DNA of 64,000 nt from Phytomonas francai (lineage: Eukaryota > Euglenozoa > Kinetoplastea > Trypanosomatida > Trypanosomatidae): contig MJCC01000002.1 of the NCBI GenBank assembly GCA_001766655.1, forward strand, positions 1,207,027-1,271,026, read 5' to 3'. Each line of letters starts with the position of its first letter. Positions within the stretch are counted from its first letter, which is position 1. A program made the translations under genes and the position numbers. Below are positions 48,446 through 58,123 of the stretch, one piece after another. The notes beneath the pieces are model-generated. The model did not search any database. It was not told the DNA's origin and saw nothing but the letters and a program-made list of their open reading frames with translations.

Positions 48446-48866
48446 TCTCTCAACCCTTTAGGCGCACCCTTGCTCTTGTTTGCACTGTGAAGACACTTTG
48501 CGGAGCAAAAGCTAAGAGTCTCAACCCTACGCCGTCCCCCTTTATCTAGGATCCACTGACACCCAGCCTTGAAACTATATTACAAATTAGAATAAGATGA
48601 AGAAAAGTAGGCACTCCTATAAATTGTCAAAGAGATACAATGTGATTAATAAAATTAATTTTCAAAAGAACTACTTTTCGCTTTTAGAAATATCTAAATA
48701 ATTGGTTAACTCTCCCTCTGCCTCCATGGTAAACAACTCAGTTTAAAAAAGAGCAACGGCTGTACAGAGATCAAACCAGTATATCCCATACCCTCCATTT
48801 AAAGAGAAATCTACAACATTCAGCCTTCTTCGTGTATATGTGTGCTTTGATTAGCCGGTGTACCTT
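48446..48866. other. Intergenic spacer, about 420 bp
   Basis: AT-rich spacer between the Qng1 and RsuA-like genes. No gene seen. Confidence 0.5.
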
Positions 48867-50447
48867 TTAGTACATTATAGTGCGACACAAATGGTGCCTG
48901 GATCCAGTATTGGCTGAAGAATAGCGTCCTACATACCATAAAGCGTAGTCCAAAGCTTGAATATTCACGAAGCTCCTGTCTGGTTGGACCAAACCGCGGT
49001 CTGTATGCACTTTTTCATTTCCCATAGACCCGGTATTGTAGGCAAATCTTTCGTTTAGGTAATCTACAAGAAGTTCTGTGGCAAGAAGAGCCCCGATACG
49101 AATCGACTCCTCTTCTTTTCCACCCGCTTCCAATAGCACCCCACGGTCCACAAGATCTGACAAGCGAGTACTGTAGACTAATAGACCAGAATCGCGTAAT
49201 GCCCTCGGAATTTGGTAGTCGCAACAAACGGAAAGCTCCGTCAAGTCTCTGAAGAGAGGAGGACTTTCGTCACTTTGCAATCCGTGGTATGCGACGGCAA
49301 TGCGTCGAAGCCAGTCTGGCTGAGAAACCCCTTCGGAAACGAGAGGCAATCCGGATTGGGCACGGAGCCGCCATAAGGCTGGAAGCGCTTCTGAAAAGGC
49401 CAGCACCGTCAACTGGGACAGCTTCAAGATCGGGATCTTAGTATCTCCCGAGGACGCATGGTGGCAAGCGACATCCTGGTAACGGGGATGTAGCTGAAGC
49501 AAACGTGAAATAAACCCAACAGGAGGTGAAGAAGAACACATTGAGGCGTGTGCTGCAGTGGGAAGTGGATCAGACGGTTTGAAGACGAACCCGTTGCACG
49601 CACACAAAATGTCGTAAAACGAAGTTTTCCTCTCATGCAAAGCCTGACTAAGGGAAAGGAGCAGCTCTACCCGTTTGTTCACTGCTGGCATCCACAACGG
49701 CGTCAGACCATCCTCACGGCAACCCAAGAAGCACACCTGCAACGCCTCCCTGGCAGCTTGGACGGAGCTGAATTGCAAAAGATATTCAGGGTCATACCAG
49801 GGAATGTTGTGCTGTTCGACGGCGCGACGCAACAGAAACATCATGGCAGCAGATCCGCGAAGGAGTGAACTGCCTTTGGATTCAACAATGAGGTTCACTT
49901 TTTCGAGGTGCAGGGCACGCTGGCTCTCAGCTGTCTCCGCGGATAAATCGTCATGACTAACGACCGTGTAAAACCCAGAAAAGCCTCTGACCTCCGTGCC
50001 AACAGCAGCCTCAGTTGTATCGCTGTCTGCACTTTTCAGATCATTAGGCTCTGGTGGAACCTCTGCCCAGTGTCGAAAGTCAATAGCAATAATCATGCCG
50101 AGATAATTGACGACGTTCCTCTCGTGGCTACGTAGGGAGCTTGGTACACATAAGAGCCAATGACTAGAAACCAGAGCGGGTGATTGCAGACACGGCACAG
50201 AGTTACTTGCTAGCGCATTTTTTATGGTCTGTGGAAAATCGGAAAGAGGTTTGGGATAGTGTTCTCTCAGTTTTTCCACAATGTGCTCTAGTTTTTTATG
50301 ACGGCAGTCAGCTGCACTTGCTTGTTCGATATCGTACGGCGAAACTACTTTAACATCAGGAATCTGTCTGAACATAGGTGAAGTAGCATCCTGTACGAAC
50401 TGCTTGCGAATAATACTACGTACAGATTCTTCCCCAATGGTATCCAT
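48867..50447 (-). CDS. QNG1: Queuosine 5'-phosphate N-glycosylase / salvage protein (Qng1, DUF2419)
   Basis: 526 residues from an ATG, longer than the human protein (about 340) because of inserts. Recognisable elements are LHPRYQDVA (family FPSYRD), ILKLSQLTVLAFSEALPAL (family KRAQILVADLW), and LTELSVCCDYQIPRALRDSG with Asp410 in the DYxxP motif. These are followed by GLLVYSTRLSDLVDRGVLL, ESIRIGALLATELLVD, and the closing ALDYALWYVGR and HHLCRTIMY. The order and the terminal H-x5-T-I-x-Y are diagnostic of DUF2419. The enzyme releases queuine from queuosine 5'-phosphate for re-use by the tRNA-guanine transglycosylase, which kinetoplastids possess. The N-terminal 60 residues have no counterpart that I know. 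Confidence 0.85.
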   Translation of the reverse strand: MDTIGEESVRSIIRKQFVQDATSPMFRQIPDVKVVSPYDIEQASAADCRHKKLEHIVEKLREHYPKPLSDFPQTIKNALASNSVPCLQSPALVSSHWLLCVPSSLRSHERNVVNYLGMIIAIDFRHWAEVPPEPNDLKSADSDTTEAAVGTEVRGFSGFYTVVSHDDLSAETAESQRALHLEKVNLIVESKGSSLLRGSAAMMFLLRRAVEQHNIPWYDPEYLLQFSSVQAAREALQVCFLGCREDGLTPLWMPAVNKRVELLLSLSQALHERKTSFYDILCACNGFVFKPSDPLPTAAHASMCSSSPPVGFISRLLQLHPRYQDVACHHASSGDTKIPILKLSQLTVLAFSEALPALWRLRAQSGLPLVSEGVSQPDWLRRIAVAYHGLQSDESPPLFRDLTELSVCCDYQIPRALRDSGLLVYSTRLSDLVDRGVLLEAGGKEEESIRIGALLATELLVDYLNERFAYNTGSMGNEKVHTDRGLVQPDRSFVNIQALDYALWYVGRYSSANTGSRHHLCRTIMY

Positions 50448-50866
50448 CTCTTACTTAACGCCCTCACTTTAATTAAATACATGAAAAAGAAAGTAGGGAA
50501 AAAATGATGCTGCTAACTTTTAGACATCCCGTCAGCACAAAGACGCACACACACATATACAAAAGGTAAAAAAATGTATATCAGGAAAAAAAAGAAGTGT
50601 ACAAAGTTCGATTTAAGTACTTCGTGTTGGAAAGCGTTTCGACACACACAAGTACATGCGCAAAAAAAGAATGATAATAATGATATCGGAGTAATCCATT
50701 TATTGGGTGCATTATTTACATATATATATACACGGGAAAAATGATTTCACAACGAAAAAGAGCTCCCATGAGGGGGAAAACAAACGAGGATGGGAAGAAA
50801 CGGAGGGAATAAAATCAACATGGGTCCTTCTTTAGCAATTTGCTCGTTTCGTGTCATCTCAGATCT
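50448..50866. other. Intergenic spacer, about 420 bp
   Basis: AT-rich with short AT and CA runs near 50540 and 50720. No gene seen. The stretch from 50867 to 51043 may be the displaced 3' end of the next gene. Confidence 0.5.
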
Positions 50867-50991
50867 TCATCTTTTAGCTTGAACAGCAAGTAATTTTACG
50901 ATGCTGTAATGTTTTTTCAGGGCACTCTGAGATAAATCACGCCGATGTCTGTGTTCTTGAATCAAAAGTTGCTCTACCACATGCAGAAAAC

Positions 50992-51402
50992 TCAGCCATT
51001 TTCGCGAATCATTTGTCTCGGACTCCAGTTACCAAAGGGTTGTTTAGCATGCTGACTTAATTGACGAATTGCTTTTTCTTGTGTCGGCTTGAGATTTCGA
51101 AAATGAATACATCCCATCACGTGAAGAGGGACGGTTAGCACAGTCATGTGTCTCCTTTTTGAAGCTGTCAATACAATCCTCAATAAAAAACCCTGAGCCT
51201 TCAGGCGCTGCAACTGCATCGTCACCTTGAAATAACAGATGGTGTGGAATTTCACATCTACGCCGCCAGACGGCCTCATTTCTCCTACTGTGACCCCATT
51301 CGCCCTCTCGGCCTTTTCCCTCCCGTGACCGCTCCTCACCATGCGGTCCAGCGCAAAGCAAAGCTTTTCCTGATCCTGCGCTTCTTCTAGTTTCGGAATT
51401 TG
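50992..51402 (-). pseudogene. Alternative-frame continuation of the 51-53 kb gene
   Basis: 136 codons without a stop, immediately after an in-frame TAG at 51403-51405, in a different frame from the upstream gene. The translation has balanced composition and helix/strand-like patterns (QIPKLEEAQDQEKLCFALDR; VDVKFHTICYFKVTMQLQRL; LTVPLHVMGCIHFRNL). A third frame, 50867-51028, similarly reads LESETNDSRKWLSFLHVVEQ and continues amphipathic to a TGA at 50867-50869. Together they suggest that the gene once ran on to about 50867 through two shifts. Sequencing indels, real pseudogenisation and chance are all possible. Confidence 0.45.
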
Positions 51403-53362
51403 CTATACCGCACCCATTTTTAACGTGCGATGTATGCAAGAAATCAGACCACAAATCGCCCAAGATGGTGCTGCTTGTAGGAAACATGGCCTGAGATTGA
51501 AGATGAGGATGGCACTCCTGTGGTGGCATGGCAGGTTCCAGGAAAAACTCTGCCATCCTACTTGAGTAGCCGCCTATCACAAGCGAATCATCGATGGGGG
51601 TCACTCCAGCGGGCTCACAATGCTCGCGATCTATTTTACGAGCCACCTCATACTCGTGGAATAAAGGACTCCGCTTTACAGTGGACGGGTGGAGAATAAA
51701 TCCATCGGTGAAAACACAGCAGCTGTGGTCTTGTTCAGCTAACGGCTTGCTTGGCTGAGCTCCATGACCTGCACTGTCATAATTTTTGGAGGAGAATCCC
51801 GACTCAAGGAAACGATGTTGGGTAAGGAAATACGGTACCGCGCAAATCGTGGACGAGAGGGCGTGTGTCTTCATGGTTGGAGAGTGAGACACCTCCTTGG
51901 GATTCGCAGCACATGAATACGAATCCGTATCGGCGTTAAGACAATTATATCCAATCGCTTCATCTTGTGCATTTCGCAACATGGTAGCTTCACGTAGCAT
52001 GTCCTCAAGTTTTTTCTTACCAATTTCCATCAGGAGCTTCCATTCCTCTTTACTGAAAAGAAAACGGCGAGATATTTGCCGTATAATATCGTCTTCTGGG
52101 GGTAGCTCACCCTGTGCAAACTCGTCATCAGCCTCACACAGGTAACGAAGCAAACTCTGAATAGAGGAACTACAAGAAGAATTTGCCAAGGCCAAAGCCT
52201 TGTCCTCATTGATAGAGATATCTTTTGATTTAGATACATCAGTCGAATCGAAAAGAGACGTCTGGTTCAACAAAAAGGACCGCCGCGCGGCTCCTGAAGC
52301 TAAGATAATAGGATTATTGTAAAAAATCTGATACGCTTTTATTATAGAGCTTAAATGCAGTCGCACCGAATCAAGTCTTTCAATACTCTCGCTTTTTCCG
52401 AGGAGCCGCTGAAGCTGGAGACGCCGCGTCTGCGTACAATATGCCCTACTTCGCATCCAGGCTTTCTCAATTCGCATGACCGCCAGTCTATACCGCAAAG
52501 ACTTCTGGTAGACCGGAGCCACAACACTGTTACCAGCGGAGAGTAAGTTTTGAGGTTGCACTTCGTTTACATTCGTAATCGAAAGTAGGGCGCCTTCGTC
52601 AACCCCCCGAGAACTGGTCGCCCTGCGCAGTGAAATCCTCTTGACGACATATTTTACCAGGAAACGTCTAACGACGCGCCTTGCCCAACGCTGCCGTATG
52701 TTTGCTAGTCTTTCCTCGTAATCGATTTCTATTCCAACACGCCGCGCGAAGCATCCCTGTGTTTGGATTATGCTCAAAAGTAGCCGGTGTTGAAACCAAG
52801 ACTTTAGTTTACTGACCGCACCCTCATGGCTTAGACGGGGTGAATGGTGTCTACGCAAAGCACATCCAGTACCTGCACCGGCTACTGAAGCAACGAAATG
52901 ATTCCTCGAATGCACTCTTGCATTCGTACTTGAGGTACGCATAGAAAATTTCTTTGAACCCGCATCAACAAGCTTCGGGTGAGGCGGCTTTGGAACACGC
53001 ATCACAGTCGCTGCCTTTTTTGAATTTGCTGCATGCGCTCGTAAAGATCTACTCCCTCTCGAACTACCACTACTACTACTACGATGTGGTGTTTTAGAAC
53101 GACCTGTTCTTCTGCGTTTTGTTAAGTCAGAGTTAGTCACTGAAAAAACAGAGGTACTATCCTTGGAGTTAGTGTTCTGAAGATGATGTGGTGGCTTCTT
53201 CTTCCTATGAAGTGATGAAACAGAATGGCTTACCGAGGACGATCTTGAAATGGATTTCAAAGCAGAAGATGATGGATTCAGATACTCATCTCTTTTTGCA
53301 ACTTTCCCATGTTTAGAAAGATGATGCTTACCTTTCACAAAGGGGGGTCGAGGAAACGGCAT
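51044..53362 (-). CDS. Basic Ser-rich hypothetical protein with probable frame disruption near its 3' end
   Basis: 772 residues from the ATG at 53362. The open frame continues upstream to a TTG, but that part covers the polypyrimidine tract of the splice acceptor. The first 200 residues are Lys/Arg/Ser-rich. Then come basic helices (RWARRVVRRFLVKYVVKR; AVMRIEKAWMRSRAYC) somewhat like IQ or calmodulin-binding helices, and an acidic segment near 430-470. After about residue 653 (position 51403) this frame becomes low in complexity and rich in Arg, Gly and Glu. Meanwhile the +1 frame between 51402 and 50992 reads as a normal folded protein. The last 120 residues annotated here are therefore probably out of frame. 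No known domain; cause of the disruption unknown. Confidence 0.6.
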   Translation of the reverse strand: MPFPRPPFVKGKHHLSKHGKVAKRDEYLNPSSSALKSISRSSSVSHSVSSLHRKKKPPHHLQNTNSKDSTSVFSVTNSDLTKRRRTGRSKTPHRSSSSGSSRGSRSLRAHAANSKKAATVMRVPKPPHPKLVDAGSKKFSMRTSSTNARVHSRNHFVASVAGAGTGCALRRHHSPRLSHEGAVSKLKSWFQHRLLLSIIQTQGCFARRVGIEIDYEERLANIRQRWARRVVRRFLVKYVVKRISLRRATSSRGVDEGALLSITNVNEVQPQNLLSAGNSVVAPVYQKSLRYRLAVMRIEKAWMRSRAYCTQTRRLQLQRLLGKSESIERLDSVRLHLSSIIKAYQIFYNNPIILASGAARRSFLLNQTSLFDSTDVSKSKDISINEDKALALANSSCSSSIQSLLRYLCEADDEFAQGELPPEDDIIRQISRRFLFSKEEWKLLMEIGKKKLEDMLREATMLRNAQDEAIGYNCLNADTDSYSCAANPKEVSHSPTMKTHALSSTICAVPYFLTQHRFLESGFSSKNYDSAGHGAQPSKPLAEQDHSCCVFTDGFILHPSTVKRSPLFHEYEVARKIDREHCEPAGVTPIDDSLVIGGYSSRMAEFFLEPAMPPQECHPHLQSQAMFPTSSTILGDLWSDFLHTSHVKNGCGIANSETRRSAGSGKALLCAGPHGEERSREGKGREGEWGHSRRNEAVWRRRCEIPHHLLFQGDDAVAAPEGSGFFIEDCIDSFKKETHDCANRPSSRDGMYSFSKSQADTRKSNSSIKSAC

Positions 53363-53431
53363 GTAGAAACCAGTAAAGGTATGCCCTTCTCCACTCTCTT
53401 CTGTTGTGTCACCTATGCTTACAGAAAAGCG

Positions 53432-53505
53432 CTTAAAAACAATAAAGGAATAAAAATAAAGGAGATACTTTTCTTTTTCCAGGAAGAAAGAAAAGGAGGA
53501 ATATA
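53432..53505 (-). promoter_or_regulatory. Candidate spliced-leader acceptor for the 51-53 kb gene
   Basis: The transcribed strand carries several pyrimidine-rich stretches (TTCCTCCTTTTCTTTCTTCC, then TCTCCTTTATTTTTATTCC and TTGTTTTTAAG), with an AG at 53432-53433 and others at 53418 and 53412. This supports translation from the ATG at 53362 with a 5' UTR of about 50-70 nt. Confidence 0.5.
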
Positions 53506-53662
53506 TATATATTCCTTTCAATTATCAAGAAATAAAGCAGATTCGTGTGAAAAAAAAATTACTATTCAATGCTTCATATCAATCATTACAAAAGCATATG
53601 GTAACAACGCAGAGGGGGGAAAATACCACCCTCTCCGGGAATATTGTTTTGAGTTTTTTGGT

Positions 53663-54499
53663 TTATTCCTGTTTTGGGACACATGCCTCAAAGCGTTGTT
53701 CCCCATAGCTGCCCATTGTGTATATAGGTGCGGCAAAGGGCTCGTAATCCGAATAGCATCGCTGAAACACCATTTCGACTGCCCGCTTGGAGAATCCCCG
53801 GCATATCGGGTTTGTCTCTAACGCCATCGTTGCCCGCCGCTGCACGCACTTTAAACCGCCTTCAAAGTAGTCAAAACGTCCCTTTTTGAGCTCCTCGCCT
53901 AAGAAGCAATCACCACTTAGCCGTGCCGCTCGAACCTCGCTACAGGCCTGATGAAAACAGTCGGTACTGTCAATATGCCCACGAACGTCATCAAAAGCAT
54001 GAATTAGCTCATGCCGGAGGTTGCGCTCAACAAAATTCAAGACATTCGTGTGATTTTGTTCTAGCGCAGCCATTAAATGTACACTACTACAAAGACTGGT
54101 AGTATCATTCTGTTTTGCATCTAGTGCTGATCCCTCAGGGGCAGTTGCTGTTTGATTTTGAGGCGCTTGGTTCATCAACGGCAGGTGGTCCTCAATGAGG
54201 ACAATATCGCCCTTCTCACAATCTGACCGAGTACGCTGCCACATGTAGCCCGCGGAGACGGAACTGAAATCAGTAGTTTGAAGGTTTGGCAAGGAATGCG
54301 TACTTTTAGAACTCGAAAAAGAAAAAGGATCGGCTTTTAAGCATTTAATGCGCTCGCGCGGGAAGGCTTTCTGTGTAATTTCCTCTATACTCTTTACAAT
54401 GTATCCCACTGTGTTCACGTTTTGGAGAACATAGTCGACCGCTGCCTCACAGAGGGTATGCACATCAGCGAGGTCAATAGAGCGATGATCATTGTCCAT
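53663..54499 (-). CDS. ATP23: Mitochondrial metalloprotease ATP23 (peptidase M76)
   Basis: 278 residues from the ATG at 54499 (MDNDHRSIDL); a TTG six codons upstream was not used. The M76 signature is complete: HELIHAFDDVRGHIDSTDC at 163-181, with zinc-binding H163, catalytic E164 and H167. It is followed by CSEVRAARLSGDC at 186-198, KCVQRRA at 217-223 and the final CYSDYEPFAAPIY. Cysteines at 181, 186, 198, 218, 233 and 248 match the conserved set of ATP23, which is oxidatively folded in the intermembrane space. Residues about 55-150 form an insert rich in Ser and polar residues, so the protein is longer than usual. ATP23 matures ATP6 and assists F1Fo assembly in yeast; only the assembly role can be assumed here. 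Confidence 0.93.
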   Translation of the reverse strand: MDNDHRSIDLADVHTLCEAAVDYVLQNVNTVGYIVKSIEEITQKAFPRERIKCLKADPFSFSSSKSTHSLPNLQTTDFSSVSAGYMWQRTRSDCEKGDIVLIEDHLPLMNQAPQNQTATAPEGSALDAKQNDTTSLCSSVHLMAALEQNHTNVLNFVERNLRHELIHAFDDVRGHIDSTDCFHQACSEVRAARLSGDCFLGEELKKGRFDYFEGGLKCVQRRATMALETNPICRGFSKRAVEMVFQRCYSDYEPFAAPIYTMGSYGEQRFEACVPKQE

Positions 54500-55486
54500 A
54501 AGGACTTGGATTGACAATGTATTTCCTTTCCTTCCCTTTAAAAAAAAATTACAAACAGATGGAGAAGTATTAGTTTTGGTACCAATGGTCTGCCTCAGTA
54601 CATTCAGATGAGGTAGGGGCTTGACTGTTTTCGAAACTCACTCGTCGTAGGGACATTATTTTGTGCATACAAAAAGAAGAAAATAATTTCAATACCCAAA
54701 AAAAAAATGGTAAGCGAAGTGAATGTAATATAGATGAAGGCCTATTTGGCTTCGCCGATTAAATAAAAGACCGCTATGTATACTCCCTCCACTGAACAAA
54801 AAATTATAGACGCAACCAAACATGGAAGGGTATTATAGGAATAAATTTTAATAACGTCATCAAAATGAAGATGAAAACATTGCTAGTCTATTAAATAGGC
54901 TACTGCTACTAGCGTTGAGGATATCAGAAAAAAAGCGAATCAAAAAATATGATTTCTAAGCTACGTCAACAAGATTTTGTCCCCTAGCATATTTACGCAG
55001 CTCCCTAAAAGCACTTTCATATACTCCTTTTACCATTTCATTGCTCCTCGTGAATAAAAAATTAGAGAAATGACAATGAATCGGGAAAAGGTAGTAAACT
55101 GCAAAGACCATAAGCACCTGACTACCAATTACAACCACACCAATCAGTCCATATCCTCAATACAACGCTCTCTTCCATGTTTCTTTCTTACCCCTTTCCT
55201 GTAGATATGAAAGTATGTTTACCTTTGAATAATGTAGAAAATTGTAATGGTAGTAATTACCATTTCAATATTAACGCTTCGGATGGTTCGCATGATACAG
55301 ATACAAGAAAGGGTTTAAGAAACTTTATTTTTAATTATTTCTTTGCGTAATAGATGTTACCAATGTATTAGAAAATGCATAAACTGGTGGAAAGGCACAT
55401 TTTACCTATCTTCTTATATATTTGTGTATGTGTGTACGGAAGACATTATTTTTGAATTTTTAAAAATCGCGCTGATCCTTGTCGAG

Positions 55487-55521
<35 letters not shown>

Positions 55522-55629
55522 CTCTCTCTCTCTCTCGCTCTCTCTCTCTCTCTCGCTCTCTCTCTCTCTCTTTTAGTCTATGTACCCCACCGCGCGCACC
55601 TTAGTACGAGTTCGGATGATAATACACCC
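54500..55629. other. Intergenic region, about 1.13 kb
   Basis: AT-rich with no convincing gene; the minus-strand frame at 54956-55138 is short and has no family match. It contains the interrupted CT repeat near 55.5 kb. Confidence 0.55.
55488..55572. repeat. Interrupted (CT)n repeat with 18-bp higher-order period
   Basis: About 85 bp of CT dinucleotides on the plus strand, (AG)n in the transcript. A single T-to-G change recurs at 55519, 55537 and 55555, exactly 18 bp apart, showing that longer units have duplicated. It lies about 60 nt downstream, on the minus strand's upstream side, of the 563-residue gene's stop codon; that is, within that gene's likely neighbouring UTR. Confidence 0.9.
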
Positions 55630-57321
55630 TTAAGCACCGAAAAAAAGTGGAGAAGGTCTGTTCTCAAACGTGCAATTCGATGCACAGGAGCCGCCTATTG
55701 CACCAGGCCCCGCGTTCGATGGACCGCCCCCCCCGCTCCACTGCGCAGGACCCCCCTCCTCAGACGACAACTGCTGCTTCGCCGACTGCATCACAATGCT
55801 CACCACGCGACGTAGGTGCTCCAAACCCTCCTCGCTGTTGTCCTCGAGCCGATCCAAACTACTGCCGAGGTGGGAACTTCGATCGGCCGCCCTCGTGCTG
55901 GCCAGGGCCTGGCTGACAGAGGAGCTCACGAAGTTTAGCGACGACTCGATCGACTCGCGAATGGCCCACTCGAGGGAATAGCCGTTGGCGCTCGCGTTGG
56001 ACTCCGGGTGGAGGCTCTGGACAACGCCGCCGTCGTTGCCGAGATCGGAGCCGGAGGCGGGAACCATGGGCGATGAAAAAAGCGTATTGAGAAAATTACG
56101 AACATTCGCCTGCTTTTGGGCCGCAACTCGCGTGAGCCATGGCTCTTCGACGGATTTGTTAAATCCCAAAACCTCTGGCGACGTAGGCACCGTGGAGGAC
56201 TTCTCGTTGTTAGTGTCGCCAAGTGTTTCGGGTGCGCTTGAGTTATGAAACCCATGAAATCCTGGTGCGGTGTTGGGAAAAAGGGCATCGGTATCATTCC
56301 TTTTATACGTTAAGAACGTCAAAGACGCTGACGGATCCTCTTCTAAGGCAGAAATCCCCCCCACGACTCCCTCCCCGGCCCCGGCCGGCGTGTGCAGCGT
56401 CGTCGGCGAATCCGGCAAAAGTGGCTGGGGCAGCGCCGTATGAAGCGTTGTCTGGGGGGCGGAAGGGTCGCCTACCGTGGGGATCCCCGCGGCGGCTGCC
56501 GCTTCGGCATTCCGGATCGGACTAGTGGAGATCGGGCATGGCGGCGCCGGCGCGCATGTCGCCGCGGTATCCTCATCGGCTAGGTTAACTTTTGAAAACA
56601 GCTTGAGCCTTTCCGAGGACGAGGCCTCCGCCATACGCGGCGCGGTCGTACCAAAAAGGGATGAAACCGCTGCTGAATCCCCACGACGGCCAAGTAACGA
56701 GGACATCGCTAAGGGCAGCTCCCCCCAGAGCGGCTTTGGTCCAGCGAAGTTGGAATCAATAGACAGCGGCGCCATCGGGTGACTGCAAATCGTTTTCGTG
56801 GCTTTAGGGATGGAAACCGATCCAAGGTCACCCCACATCCCGCCGCCCATCGCCAGCGATGCCGAAGTTTCGCCGATGGGAAAAGGAAAGGGAGACGACA
56901 CCTTTTTGTTCGATGCGACAGGGATGCTCGCGTCAATAGGCAGCGCCGGCCGCATCGAGGTTGCGTTTGCATCCCCGCCGACCTCCCCTAGCGCTGCCGG
57001 TGGAAGAGGGGCCTTCCTGGCGGGCTCCTGCGACGACGCGGAAGAGTTGGCGGTGCGGTAAACCCTATTAAGAAAGCCCATATAAGAGCTGGACGGCTGT
57101 TCTGGGGGTGCCGCGGGGACAGAAGTATTGACAACTACGTCAGGTGACGTGTTCACAGGCAGTACCACACGTGCCTGAACAGCCTGACTATAGCTAAGGG
57201 CGGGCATCCAATCTGGGTTGGATGCGGCGGCGTGGAGCCTCGAAAATTTTGGGTTGGCATCAACATCATCACCGACTGGAAGTGGATAATTTGAGCCAAA
57301 TGGCTTTCTACACATGGCCAT
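55630..57321 (-). CDS. GC-rich hypothetical protein
   Basis: 563 residues from an ATG, with a second in-frame ATG two codons later. The sequence is rich in Pro, Ala, Ser and Gly and probably disordered, with short ordered-looking segments: SSYMGFLNRVYRTAN near 78-92, PWLTRVAAQKQANVRNFLNT, and a helical region near 450-530 (EWAIRESIESSLNFVSSSV; GLEHLRRVVSIVMQSAKQQL). It ends with a Gly-rich stretch and PSPLFFGA. There is no recognised domain; the few FG pairs are too sparse to call it a nucleoporin. Its GC content is visibly higher than that of the neighbouring genes. It sits between ATP23 and PIG-C without functional implication. Confidence 0.75.
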   Translation of the reverse strand: MAMCRKPFGSNYPLPVGDDVDANPKFSRLHAAASNPDWMPALSYSQAVQARVVLPVNTSPDVVVNTSVPAAPPEQPSSSYMGFLNRVYRTANSSASSQEPARKAPLPPAALGEVGGDANATSMRPALPIDASIPVASNKKVSSPFPFPIGETSASLAMGGGMWGDLGSVSIPKATKTICSHPMAPLSIDSNFAGPKPLWGELPLAMSSLLGRRGDSAAVSSLFGTTAPRMAEASSSERLKLFSKVNLADEDTAATCAPAPPCPISTSPIRNAEAAAAAGIPTVGDPSAPQTTLHTALPQPLLPDSPTTLHTPAGAGEGVVGGISALEEDPSASLTFLTYKRNDTDALFPNTAPGFHGFHNSSAPETLGDTNNEKSSTVPTSPEVLGFNKSVEEPWLTRVAAQKQANVRNFLNTLFSSPMVPASGSDLGNDGGVVQSLHPESNASANGYSLEWAIRESIESSLNFVSSSVSQALASTRAADRSSHLGSSLDRLEDNSEEGLEHLRRVVSIVMQSAKQQLSSEEGGPAQWSGGGGPSNAGPGAIGGSCASNCTFENRPSPLFFGA

Positions 57322-58123
57322 CTGGAAAATAATAGCTCCCCTTTGTTCAATAAATTTTACCTATATAACTATAGGTATGTAAACGAATTTTTGTTTAAGT
57401 CTCAAAAGTTGGTATACAGAACACGTGACTTCGAAATATAAGAATGAAATAAACCTCCTTACTTAAGAAAAAGAACTTTATATTTAGAAGCAAATATTTT
57501 GAATATAACACTGTTTTGAGTAAATGAAAAAATGGTCAAAATCTGTATGAAATCAATCCCTATATGAGGATCTGTCGGTAAAGATAGACTAGCCAAGACA
57601 TGAGAATGAAAAAAGCAAATATTATTCACATTAGTGTTGCATGCTAGAACAAAAACCATGTGCATACTTCCAAAGACACGTACCCTAACCCCAATTGTTA
57701 ATTCGGAAAAGAGTATATCTCAAAGAGGGATCCTTTGAAATTGAAATATGCTATCAATTGACAAATTCGCACATTGTCCTCAGGAAAGATATTGCTATCC
57801 TCCCTGCCCTTGCATTCTGCATCAACAGCAATACATATATCAAGGCTATGACACAGTATCGCTTCTTTATGGTTACTGTGTACAATATAATTTGGCATTT
57901 ATTCCATTCCATTACAAAAAAAAGGAAAAAATAGGTGAGGGCCCTATCAATAAATCGTTCTTCCCCTCCTTCTACGATCAGTCTCTCAAATAAAATCCTA
58001 CAAACTTGTATGACTATACCAAACCAATATATACAAGAAGAAATGCAACTTTTAAAAAAATCTTGAGACTGATTTTTTTTTTCAGAAGAGAACAAAACAT
58101 GCAAAAAAAGAGAGAGCTTCGAA
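57322..58123. other. Intergenic region, about 800 bp
   Basis: AT-rich. Overlapping short frames on both strands (57695-58167) have no consistent coding signature. No gene called. Confidence 0.5.

Noticed and set aside
53363..53521. 53-residue N-terminal extension of the 51-53 kb gene
   Set aside because: It begins with TTG, is AT/pyrimidine-driven, and overlaps the likely splice acceptor; the first ATG is at 53362.
55343..55576. Plus-strand frame ending in repeated Ser-Leu
   Set aside because: Translation of the CT microsatellite; wrong strand and no ordinary coding sequence.
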